Shown here one piece after another: positions 23,400 through 35,600 of a stretch of DNA of 64,000 nt (the stretch's first letter is position 1; each line of letters starts with the position of its first letter). Under the pieces are notes generated by a model. It searched no databases, was not told the DNA's origin, and saw only the letters and a list, made by a program, of their open reading frames with translations. The position numbers and the translations under genes were made by a program. The DNA lies in NCBI RefSeq assembly GCF_018320785.1, contig NC_054869.1, positions 34,326,289 through 34,390,288 of the forward strand, in the 5' to 3' direction. Source of the stretch: Cheilinus undulatus. Taxonomy: Eukaryota > Chordata > Actinopteri > Labriformes > Labridae.

Positions 23400-23546
23400 T
23401 CCACTCCTGCACATTCTCGCGCAGCTTTGACTGTCACATGACTCGTCTCGTGACAACAGGAAGTAGAAATACGAAGTGTGAAGATGCTGCTGGAGCTTTG
23501 AGGCTTTAAGTCTTCTTATATCATTGACATTAAACAAAACGCAACA
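23400..23546 (+). promoter_or_regulatory. COMMD10: COMMD10 proximal promoter and 5' UTR
   Basis: GTCACATGAC at 23433-23442 equals the reverse complement of the MiT/TFE M-box GTCATGTGAC, and CAGGAAGT at 23457-23464 is an ETS core. Both lie within 115 bases of the ATG in a locally CpG-containing stretch, consistent with a TATA-less housekeeping promoter. Binding is inferred from motif only. Confidence 0.5.
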
Positions 23547-23575
23547 ATGGCTTCAATAATTAAAGAAACGCAAAG
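23547..23575 (+). CDS. COMMD10: COMMD10 coding exon 1
   Basis: Nine codons (MASIIKETQ) plus AG of a split Ser codon, donor gtgggc. The Kozak context gcaacaATGG is favourable, and this is the only ATG that joins exon 2 in phase here. Short and weakly conserved, hence less certain than the other exons. Confidence 0.8.
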
Positions 23576-26500
23576 GTGGGCAGGTCTTTATTTACTCTAT
23601 ACAGACAAAGGACACTTCCGGTTACGTTTAGCAGCCCATAGCTTAGAGGAACGAAGACATCCTGAAAGTGATCGATAATGTGATTTTATATGCATTTATG
23701 GACATTAGCACTGACTGTTGCATGACCAATGTTACTGATTACTAGATTCGATTCCATATTTTTCCTTATTCATCAGTTATAGAGAGGAAAAGATTTTACT
23801 CTAATCTCTCATCCTCAGTTCCAACGACCTGACAGGTAGAGGTGAATTAAACATATTTTATTGAAGCAAACTCCCGAGTATAGACGAGTAAAGTAGCTTG
23901 ACCTCAGTGCTTCAGTTAAATATTGAGCTATTCGAGCATTTCCTGGACTTAGTGTCATACTTTACTGTATCACTATAATCTCAAACAGATGATTTGCAGT
24001 TTCTTCAATCTGCAGTTTTTTTTATTTACAGCTGATTTTATAGAAAGTCTTTGCTCAATTTAAGCATGACTTCAAAAATACAGCAGCTATGACTCTTGCA
24101 AATAACTTCAAATGCACTATGATGAGGGACAATGATACCTTGCAATATTATTAAACTTGATTAAAATATGTACAGTTTAAATCAGTTTGACAAATATACA
24201 TTTTCTTATCAATCCAAATTTTACTTACAACCTCAAAATTAAAATGTATTTCTTATATTTATAGAAAATATGAATTTCTATGATATTTTGCATGTTGATA
24301 ATCTGAAAATGGAAATAAAGAATCGTGTTTATTCATAAATTGCCCTTAGTCTCTCTGTAAAAGCTAGCAAACCTTAAAAAATGTTGATAAAATTTATAGT
24401 TGACATCATAATTATGATTTGTGAAATGAGTTTATTATTACACGACAAAATTATCAGAGCTAATTCAACTCCCATAGTATTAAATGTAACATTTTCCCAG
24501 GGTTTATAGAATTCTCACTGATTCTGAGTTAAATTAACACTTTAGAAAATGCTTCTATTTTAACTGTTATGTGGTGTTAATTTTCAGCACTTACATTGCT
24601 GTTTTTACTCATTAAAGTGTACATTCAACATAAAATTGTATTTTTCTCTTTCACTGCGGGTGTAAATTTGAGGTATTTACAGTTTTGATTATTGACAAAA
24701 TTGCAATGCACTTTCTCATTTATTAAAGATTGCCAACTTGCATTTAACAACAGTTAAAGTCTCTTGTCTTCTGGCAAGGATGTGGCAGAGAACCAAATGC
24801 ATACATAGGATAAGCCTTTGATGAAAATCAGGACTACCCTTTACAGTAAACCACAGGTGGTAAATGACTAATTTCAGTGGATAACTTCACTTAGGGTGCA
24901 GAAGTGTCTCACATCAAAAACAACAGTCCACTTAAAAACATGAGCAAAGGTACTGATCACTGTACAACAGGCAACATCTAAACACACCTTAACACTTTGC
25001 CCAAGGGCATGATGGGAAAAGCCTCTCCTCCCAGATTTGAAATGTCAATGTGCAGAGCTTGGATCAATTAACTCTACAGAGTTGGACTAACACTGAATGG
25101 ATCAACACTGTCAAATAACTCCAACACTGAAGGAAATTTCACCCAGAATGGAGTTAAAATGACACCTTTCGAGTAAAAAACAACTCTAAAATGTTCATCA
25201 CTGAAATATCAACACTCCAGGTTTTGACTGTGTACTTCCTTTTAAACATAACAAGCAATAGGGCTAAAACTGCAAAGTTGTGTTTTTGTAGGCCTGCTGA
25301 AAACCAATAGAAAATAAGAAAATTGTTTTAAAGCAACAGGAATAAATTATATCTGTATTGTTTGAAGTTTCTCTGCTATAGGGCTATACAGACCAGAAAT
25401 CATGTTTTCGTGTTTTGATAACATTTTTTGAAAAGACAGTTGTCACAATAACAGAATTACAAATTTTTGTATGATTCTAGTAAAAATCAAAGATTCTGAT
25501 GCCTGTTTGATACCATGGCAGGAACAACAGAAGCCCTGGTTATTAAAGTTAACTAAAACTAACAAAATAACGGAAACAAAAATCATTTTAGTTACAAAAA
25601 CAAGACTTTACAAGATAATTTTAATGATTGGTGGCATCAGAAAGTACAAAAACTAAAATATCTTCAGTCATATTTCTAACTAAAAGAGAGAGCATACTGT
25701 TTAAATTGCATAAATATGTAGGCAGTATTTTGAAAAGCAGATAGAAATACCAATTCTACTCACTTTTCCAAATGTTGCTAAAATAATTTTGCAGTTTAGA
25801 CAGTTTGCTGTAGTTTTACTGCAACTTTTGATATAAAAGTCAATGGCTGGATGAAGTCAGATTAAATGTTTAACCTTATGGTAATGTAACTTCAACTATT
25901 TCGATATAAATGATATTGTCTTATCCTATATCTTGTTTAAACATGCACTGATACATCTTAGCCTACTTTGCAGTAGTTTGTGTATCTTTCTTTTAGTAGT
26001 CTTTACACTCAGATTTAGTTACAAAAGAAGTTTTTTTCTCTTACTGTGTTGTCGTGTTATCTGAACTAGTAACCTTTAATTGTCATTTTTTTAACATTCA
26101 TATCAGTTTTCAGTTGAATTCCACTGAACTCTCAATTTGCTCTGTTCTCTGCTAAAATTCAAGTACTTGCCACACCACTGTCATCAACATTCACAACTCG
26201 TCTTTCCCACAGCATAAAAGAGGCGGTGACTTTCATCAATGCGATTGATGTGAACAAGTTCTCCAGACTGATCTCTCGCATCATACAGAAGCTTCATCTA
26301 AAGGTACAGAGACTCTGCTGCGTTATCCATGCAAAAGACAAGAGGCTTTTGAGGCTTGTACTGCAGAGCTGCAGTGCCAGAAAGAGCAGTAAGAGCATAA
26401 TGAGTCACCGGGGCATCAGTCAGGCTCAGCTCTAATGAATGCACACACATGCCTGGCACTGATGATACTCAGCTTGCTTTTAAAATATTTCCGTCATTCA

Positions 26501-29500
26501 TTCTAACAACGTTTGGCCTTTAAGCTTTATTATTTTACCTACAGAAAGATATGAATTGGCTAAATTATAAAAGTTTTAAACTAAAGGCCTTTTGAAAAGT
26601 CATAACTGTGTGGCTAATGACATTTGTGATGACCATTTTCCATGACCGCCTAGCATCTGGTGACCTAAAGTCCTGTTGTGCTTGATTAGAAGGGGCCCAT
26701 GTCGATTTCTTGGTTTCTTGGCCTGAATACCTGCTGTGATAACTGTAATCACACCATGGGCTTAATTGGTTTATTTTATGCAGGGCACTAAAATGCAGAA
26801 TATAAACATGATGTAGTTTCTAAAGCTACAAAAAACAGTAATTAGTTCATGTCTATTGATAATGAAGAAGTATAACTAGAGTAGTCAGTTAGATAAAAGA
26901 GACTCAAGTGATGTATTTTTAATCCCATAACCATATGTTGTCCATTTTCATTAGGATGTTTTTTTTTTTAAATGTGTTTTCAAACTGATAACGTTTTAGT
27001 TTAATGTGTTTTTATAAGGCAAAAATAATGTAGGTTTGTATTGTAGTATACCTTTCTGTTTTAAGAAAATTTGTGATGTACAATGATATTTTTAATATTG
27101 TGAAATCGATACACCTTGTGATGAATATGCAAAAGAAAAGAATGCATATGAGCTATAACTCATAGTTTCGTTATCTATCTGCTGTTTCCCATGTTTAATA
27201 CAATGAGAGTAGCTACTAGCTAGCTTTAGCTTAGACCACAATCCTAATGGTGTAAAACATGACTGTTATGCTCAAGCCTCCCTCCAGCAGGTGAAATATA
27301 CACGCTGAGAAAGTAAATATTGTTTGGCTACATTAAAAGTACTTTTTAAAATGTATTATGTTACATTTAGACTTCTGCAATGTTTTTACTACAAATTACC
27401 ATGTCTTGACTTTGCTCTCTGACATGCTCGTCAGAGAGCAAAGTCAAGACATTACCTGTGAAATTTTTGTAACTGCACTTGAATGTCAATAAAGAATGAG
27501 CTTTAATAGTTGCTCATATCCTGATGCCTCTGACCCACACCCTCTCTGGTCTCTGTCTTCTTAGGGAGAGCGGACGTTCAGCGAAGAGGAGGAGCAGAAA
27601 CTTCAGACTGCTCTCTCATTGGATAAACAGTCTCTGGATCTGGTCCTGGAAACAGCTGCCTTCATTCTCGAGCAGGTAAGGAGTGCTCACCTTTAGATTT
27701 AAGGAGTTACCTGAGTTTTCAAGTGATTTTGTCTTACTTTTTTGTGTTCTTGTTGTTTGAGAATATTTACAATAATTTATTTAAATTAAAGACGCATGAG
27801 AATTCTCGTTGCTTTGGATATGGAAAAGAATAATTTTGACGACACTGGCCTACTTATTCTGAAGGAATCAAAATACATTGTATCCCTTTTTTTATTCTTA
27901 TCCCTTTTTTTTATTTTCTGTTTTATGTATGTAGCCATCAAGGTGCTCCCAAAGGACCTTTTTTCCCTGAAAAACAAAAAATGAAAATGAAGTAATTAAG
28001 TCAATATGAAAGTAGTTGGTGATTAAATTAATAACTAACCTCTCTGCTAGGTTAAGGGAATAAAAATATTCCAGTAAACTTTGGTTGAAGAAATAAATGC
28101 TGCGTAACACCTGTGTTGCTTCAGGGTAAAACTGACCCACCCTAATCGCAACGTTCTGCATCTTGAAGTGTATTTTATTCTTACCAAATGTAGTTTTGTA
28201 TACAAAATACTCTATAAATAATGATTTTTGTGGATAGCCAATAAAATCCAATCGAATCATGTAATTCTCAACTGCCCAAAAACATTGGGTATGCACTAGA
28301 AGGTGCACATGCATCATTACTTGTTCTTTTGGTGTTCCTTTAAATTTGGATCCTTTCAATTTAGCACTTTGGTGTTATTTTCAGAAATCCGACTTTTCCA
28401 CCAAAAACTTTGTTGCATCCTGCTGAATACAGGGAGTTCCTTTGTAACTATAGCGTCCGTGTTGAGCAAGGGGATGCCACCACATTTACAGCCATGGACT
28501 ACAGATGGAGGGCATTGAAGTTCTGTGTGATGTTGCCTCTGCATGTACTGTGTTGACAGGTGTAATATAAGCTGAAAATACTCCTGAAGCTCTTCCTTTC
28601 ACTGCCTACGGACTCTTCAAAAAAGAACTTGAAAAACTTGGAGAGAGTTTTCCCAGCGTGCCCTTTGGTATTGTGCTTTTGGACTAAAAGTCAGTGGAAA
28701 CTGTGTTTAAATGTGTTCTGGTATTGTCTGATTTGAAGTAATCAGTAAGATTCTTTTGCACATACAATACAATAACTTTATTTATCCCCGCAGGGAAATT
28801 CAATTTCATGTTCCTGGTATTAGAGTCACGTTTGCAGTCAGTCAGTTATGCACCATGAGTCAAGTTACCCACTCGGTTAGTGACCTTCTGGATGTGGAGG
28901 TGGATGTTTTTTTGAGCTGAACTTAACTAAAGATACTTTTGTAGTTTAGAGTTAATTTGTCTACTTCTTCCTTACACTGAGCTATATTATTCTTTAATAA
29001 AATGCTTTTAAAGCTATTTTGGGCTCAATTCTTCAACATTTTTTAACTACACAAGCAAAAAAACATTTTTTACAATAATGTAATAACTTTGAAGATATTG
29101 AAATTATTAACAAACCATAAGTTTAAAAAGAAAGCACTCAATGCAGTCTAATTGCATGGTGAAGAGAGGATTTTGTGTTTACAATTCAGTTCACAAGATC
29201 AATTTAAGGACTTAAGGTGGGACATTTTTGAGTCTTAGGATAAGGAAGAATCTTTCAACTACATAAGAGTTAGTGCTTATTTTCCTTACAGCAACCCAAT
29301 AAAAGCCTCAGTCCAATGAAGTGAGCAATGCCGAAAACAGCATATTAGTTTTTAAGCTCTTGTGTCTTTGAGTTGGGAACACATTGTGAGCCCACTGAAC
29401 CAGCAGGGGTCACTGTTGTATTACAAATGATCACACTGCAGCAGTGACAAGTAGGCTGCTGTTGGTCAAAATGAATAGGACTTTAAAGTGATCAGTTACC

Positions 29501-32500
29501 CCTGTGAAACACAGTTAATGGAAGCATTTATTACACAGTTACTACTCTCTCCTTTATCTCCTCCCCTCTGCAGGCAGTGTATCATAATGTGAAACCAGCA
29601 GCTCTGCAGCAGCAGCTTGAGGCGGTTCATCTTAACCCGGACAAGGCTGAGATGTTCTCTCAAACCTGGGCTACAGCAGGACCTGAGCTGGTGGAGAAGC
29701 TAAAGCACAATATATTTGCTCCAAAGAAGGTAATGCTTCTGAACAAGTGTTGTGTTTGTCTGACAGTTTTCCTGCAGTACCATTAAACAACACATAGAAG
29801 ATGAATCCACTCTTCAACTCTTGAGTGATTATAGCCCACTCACATGGTTTTATGCATTGGGTGACGTTTAACGAGGCATTGTAGTCACTTGTTACTAAAT
29901 TGAGAATCAAAAGTCCATATTAAGACTGACCTGCTTTTACCTGGATTCTTTCCAGCTGAGAGTACTTTCACAGATCACACTACTTGTCACGTTAATTTGA
30001 CAACTTGTTTCTCTCTATAGTTTGATTAGGCAGTGACACTTCAAACAGCTTTTCTTTTAAAGTCGGGGGAATTAAGATCTAAGAGAGAATAAAAAGGCAG
30101 CATGTACACATCAGTCACATTATGCTGGAGCAGTTGCTGCCGTCATACATTTAGAAATCTCACCCGTCTCGGTCTTGTAAGTTATGTTTCTCACTACAGT
30201 GGATTTATTGCTGCCAGCAGAAGGTCGGGACAGCCATTGATCCTGGAGACGACCTCTACTATTGCTTTGACTTTGGGTGACAGGAAAGTCACACAGGAGA
30301 CTTTTTTTTTTCAACTCAAATGTATGTTTATGTTTGCTCATTTGCTTTTTCTGGAAATTTGGGATTTTGATAGGTCATTTTTCAGACTTGATTTTAGCTC
30401 TTTGGTGTGATTTTGACCCTTTCCTCCCCTGAAACCAGTACATGCTGATTTATGTTTGTTAGAGTCATTAAATACTCAACAGAGATGCACTAGTTTTGAA
30501 AATTAGAGTCAATTTGAGACAGCTTGTTTTCAAATCTGGCCTGTGGCCTTTTCCTCCATGTCAGTCCCTACTTTCTCTCTCCCCCTTGTTTCCAACTCTT
30601 TCTTCTGTCCTTTCTATAATAAAGGCATAAAAGTCCCAAAATAGATGCCTTTCATATTTTGCCACGATACCAAATCATAGTTTGCCCAATAAATGTTTTC
30701 TTCTGCCCCTCAAAAATCCTCCTCTCTGAAAGCAGCTAGGTGCACTAGTTTGCCAGCATTAAACTGGAGCAACGTTGGTTTCTGACGTCAGTGCATGCCA
30801 TGTTGTTTGCAGATAAGCCAGTGTCAGTCAGCATGGCCAATATCTGCCACTTCTTATTCTTACATTTTATTCCATTAGAATATCAGTTTAATGCCTGGAT
30901 GTGGTTATGAAATGAAGGGGTGGAATATGTGGAGGAATTAGCTTCAATTAGGGATGTGATTCTACCTTATTTATCTGTAATTCTGGGTTTTCTGACCTAA
31001 AATGGTAACTCATGAGATTTAAATTATCCATGACTGGGTTTCCCACACATAGACTTTACTTACCTCCCAGGTATCTTAACAGCTGCCTTGAAGTATTTGC
31101 CACCCATTTTAAAAATATTCCCTTTTAACCATGTAAAATCATCACCTAAGATGATCTCTCCTGGCTCTGTATCCTTGTGTACTTGTGTAAATGTTGTGAG
31201 TAGGCTAGAATCTGAACATACTCTGCAGGTGATAAGAGCAAAAGAGAGAGATATTGGCTGTTGTATTCCTCCATAGATGCAAAGATTAAAGTGTGATGTC
31301 TCATGTTAATATGAACCTTTGTTTCCTACAGCTGGGTTCTCCCAACATTTGCTGCACTCTCTAAGTTTTGCTGCATCATTACTGCAAAACTTCCCACACA
31401 ATAAGTACTTGCTGTGATAACAGAGTCACAGATTAAACTTTTTAAAGCTAGTTGTGTTGTTTGAGCGATTTATGAACGGTACTGTGGAGTGAGATCACAG
31501 TTAAATAAGGTCATTTCCTCACAATCCATGACAATGGCAATCCATCAATCCATTATCTGTACAGGTTGTTCTGTTCACGGCCATGGGGGCTGGAGACGGT
31601 CTCAGCTGTCATTGAGTGAGAGGCAGGGGACATCCTGGAGTAGCTGACAGTCAATCACAGGGCTGACATACAGTGCATTCAAAAATTGTTCAGACCCCCC
31701 TTACTTTTTTCAATTTTGTTATGTTGCAGCCTGATGCTACAGTCAAAAAATAATTTATTCTTATTAATCTGCACTCAGTACCCCATCATGACAAAAGGAA
31801 ACAGAATTTTTAATTTTTTTGCAAATCTATGATAAAAAATCATATTGACATAAGTATTCAGACCCTTTGCAAAAACACTTGAAATTTAGCTCAGGTTCCT
31901 CCCATTTCTCTTTATTGTTGCTGAGATGTTACTACACCTTAATTGGAGTCCACCTGTGGCAAAATAAACTTATTGGACATGATTTGGAAAGGCACACACC
32001 TCTCTATAGAAGGCCTCACAGCTACAATGCATATCAGAGCTAAAACAAAGCCATGAGGTCAAAGGAACTGCAGAACTCAGAGACAGGATTGTTGCAAGGC
32101 ACAGATCTGGGGGAGGCTCAGGGGTCAGTTCCAGGACCAGTTATATTCTCCCTGCCACATCATTTTTTCTTCCACTTTAACGCAGATGATACTCGGCTAT
32201 ACACGCCATTGAATCCGTCAGACCAGGGTAAGCCGAGCACCCTGAAAAGTTGCATTGATGATATGAAAAGCTGAATGCTATGTAACTTTCTGTGATTAAA
32301 TGATAAAAAAGCTGAAATACTTGTCATGCGGTCCCAGCACATCTCAGAGAAAGTGCTACCATCTGCTGGTTCCCTTTTTTCAGAAGGGTTTGATGGAAAT
32401 TTAACCCTTGAAAAGCATACCCCCAAACTTGTGCAGTGTTGTTTATATGTTTGTATGGACCCTGAGTCTGAAATAAAATCTATCTGTCTGTCTGTCTATC

Positions 32501-32510
32501 TGTCTATCTG

Positions 32511-32557
<47 letters not shown>

Positions 32558-32626
32558 GTCTATCTGTCTATCTGTCTATCTATCTATCTATCTGTCTATC
32601 TGTCTATCTGTCTATCTGTCTATCTG

Positions 32627-32657
<31 letters not shown>

Positions 32658-35600
32658 CATCGGAGTAACATCAAAAATATGATTGATTTTAAATTCTAGG
32701 GACACAAAGAATTTACCTGCCTGAGCCAAAAAGATATTGACTGCCTGCAGTTGATTTAAAATGCAGTGGCCTTGTTTTTAACCCAGATTAGGAGATCTGA
32801 GCATGTACTCCTAGTTTATCCTCTTAACAATGGCTCACAGGATGCTTTGGAACTGAGTTTATAATTTCCCTGATAACTTTTTAAGCTCTTAATGATCTGG
32901 TTCTCACTTACAGTTTAGACATTTAAACCCTGTGTGAGCCAGCACATACTGTGAGATCCTCAAAAAGGGGTCTCTTGTCTTTCCTGGGGGCCCGGCCGAG
33001 TCAGTAACCTTCTTTAAATCTCTTCTTAAGAGATTCTTTAGTCGGAGAGCCTTTCCTGATTTACTTGAGTTTTAACCGCCTTTATTTTTCCTGATTTTAT
33101 TTGCGTTTGATGTGCTTTGATCTTTTTTACCTGTACCCACTGTGCTGCCTGATTTTATTTGTCTTTTAACCTCTTTGTTTTCTTTGCTACTTGTGAAGCA
33201 CCCTATATTTTTTTTTTTGAAAAGTTAAAGATAAATCGGTTGGTAAATGCACAAATACCAACCAATTCAACAATTCAAGACAGTTTCACAAAAAGTTACC
33301 ACCCAACTTGAACATGTGTTTGAATTCTAGTTGAAATATCTGTAACTTTAACTGTGTATGTGGCGTTTTCCATTTTGAAAGAAATGATCTCCTACGTGAA
33401 AAATTTAAGGCTCCAAAAAACTACCAACCAGAAATCTAAACAGCTGATTGAGCTGGGAATAATACAGGATATTTTAGTTCTTATTACTCGCCATTATTTC
33501 TAACAATATGTAAAAATAAAATGAAATCCATCTCAGTTTTTTTTTTTTAGATTATTTTATTAAAATTGATTTATAGTATATAGGCAGTGAACATCCACAT
33601 CCTAGATTGTGTTGTTTATTCACGCTGATGTAGATGTTGTTTCAGTGGTGAGTGATGCTGCTCGGCCCTCAGCCTCCTCACACCTGTCCTCTGACACTGT
33701 GGAGGCACCCAGACCCGATAAGTCACACATGCTTTATTATTACGGCCTCTCCCCGCATCATAAAACACTTAACTGCCCTGCCTTGACTCAGTGCTGCTAA
33801 TCTATCACACCACTACAGCCGACCGAGACTGAGTAATAGTCTGGCCACCTGCAGCTCAGAGGCAAAGTAACTCAAACTTTTTGGAGATTAAGCAAAGTTC
33901 TGCGGCAGTAAATCTTGTGTCTATGATCGGGGCCATAATCATAAGTCACGTCGTGTTGCCTATAGGGTCGTCTGGTCTGTACATGGTCAGCAAACAAGCC
34001 ATCAATAGACTGTGTACGCTCCGTATTAAAGACAGTCTGATCTTATTTTTCTGTGTGTAAAATCTCTTTCAAAAATTATGCAACAATGGGAAAGAGTGAG
34101 CATTTTTAATAAATAGTGAGACACTTTGTGAGGAAATGTAGAACAAATCAAAGCTTTGACTATTTAGTTTCATCAGTAATTAGGCTTCCTGTGTGGTTAA
34201 ATGTCCTTCCATCCAGGTCTTTCATGTGTAGAACAATATCTCCAAAAATCTTTTAGGGATTTTCTTCAAACCTTTGCTAAAATGTCCAATCTGACACAAG
34301 ATTAAGTGATTAGGTCATTGAGAAAAAAGGTCGGGGTTCAAACACCACAGCCCTTCTTCTTGACCTATGTCTGTTCTTTTACTGTTCGTTAAGTGGATCC
34401 ATTATGGAGGTATATAACCACCAGATGTTAGTTCAAGTTTTGAGTCATGTCCTGTCCCATCTGGCTACAAAAGTTTCCCACTAAGGTACATGGGTGAATA
34501 GCAAAGTGAAAAAGATAAAGGGACAGCCTATCCTGTAATGGATCATTTAAAACTTCCAAGAAAAATAAAAAAATAACTGAGTCACTGCAGAAATAAAGCT
34601 ATGATTACATGGGAATAGCTACACTGTATGGACAACAGTATTCCGCTGTGATGAAAAGCAACTAATACTACCATTCAAAAACAAAGATGACATTGATAAT
34701 AGATTGGTTTAGTTACATGGCGTTGGTTATGTTAGCTAGTTCTGGTGCAGCTGTCTTCAAACAAAAACGTGAGGGTGTGTACAGCTGGTGATGCCAACAG
34801 AAAAATCCTTTCTGTTTTATTACAGAGTGATCTATGCAGGCTGCAGAGCCTGTAAGAATGCTCCCCTTGAATTGAGACACATCTACTGTCTTTAAGTCAT
34901 CAATAAAAGGAGAACAAGGATTTATTTTTAACAGATACAGTGTTTAACAAATTTATTAGACCACCTGTCATATTTGTCTCAGAAACCATCCAGCATCATG
35001 AAGTGCTTTAATGCGGACTCTTTCACTTTCAGTGAGCTCTCCACATTTTACCATTTTGAACAGGAATGAGGAATTTCAACCTGAATTCACCTTTTTATAC
35101 CCAAATTTGAGCCGGCTCACTGGGCTTCTCTGAGAAGTCAGAAATTAATCAAGCATAACGTTCAACCACTAAAACTCATTTTTCTGTTCAGGAATGCAAG
35201 TAAATAACTATAATTTGACATATTAATCAAGAAATATTAATGTGCTTTGCTATTTTTTCAGTTTTTTTGGAAATCAGTTAATTTGAAAATTCATGGATAA
35301 CAATAAGAATTATATCTTAGCATTACAAATATCATTTGGGTTAAAGAGCTTGTACATATTGGTGTATTAACCATTGCAGAAACATAAAAAATGATTTTGG
35401 TAATTACCAATGCTGTTTATTTAGGGCAGCTGTGGCCTAAACCTTACTTTGGGTGGTGGTCTAATAAATTTTTTAAGCACTGTATGTAGTTCTTTCTAGA
35501 GTGAAAACTGGTAATAATGAAATGAAGATTGAAAAATCTAAGTCAAATGAGAAAACAGTAAAGACTAATAAAACATCATGATACACAAAAATACATCATT

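Noticed and set aside
27898..28359. 153-codon minus-strand ORF in COMMD10 intron 3
   Set aside because: Composition and sequence look random; no family motif or homology recognised.
32326..32682. 118-codon ORF made largely of CLSVYLS repeats
   Set aside because: It is a translation of the TATC/TGTC microsatellite; period-4 repeats give a periodic peptide in any frame without stops.
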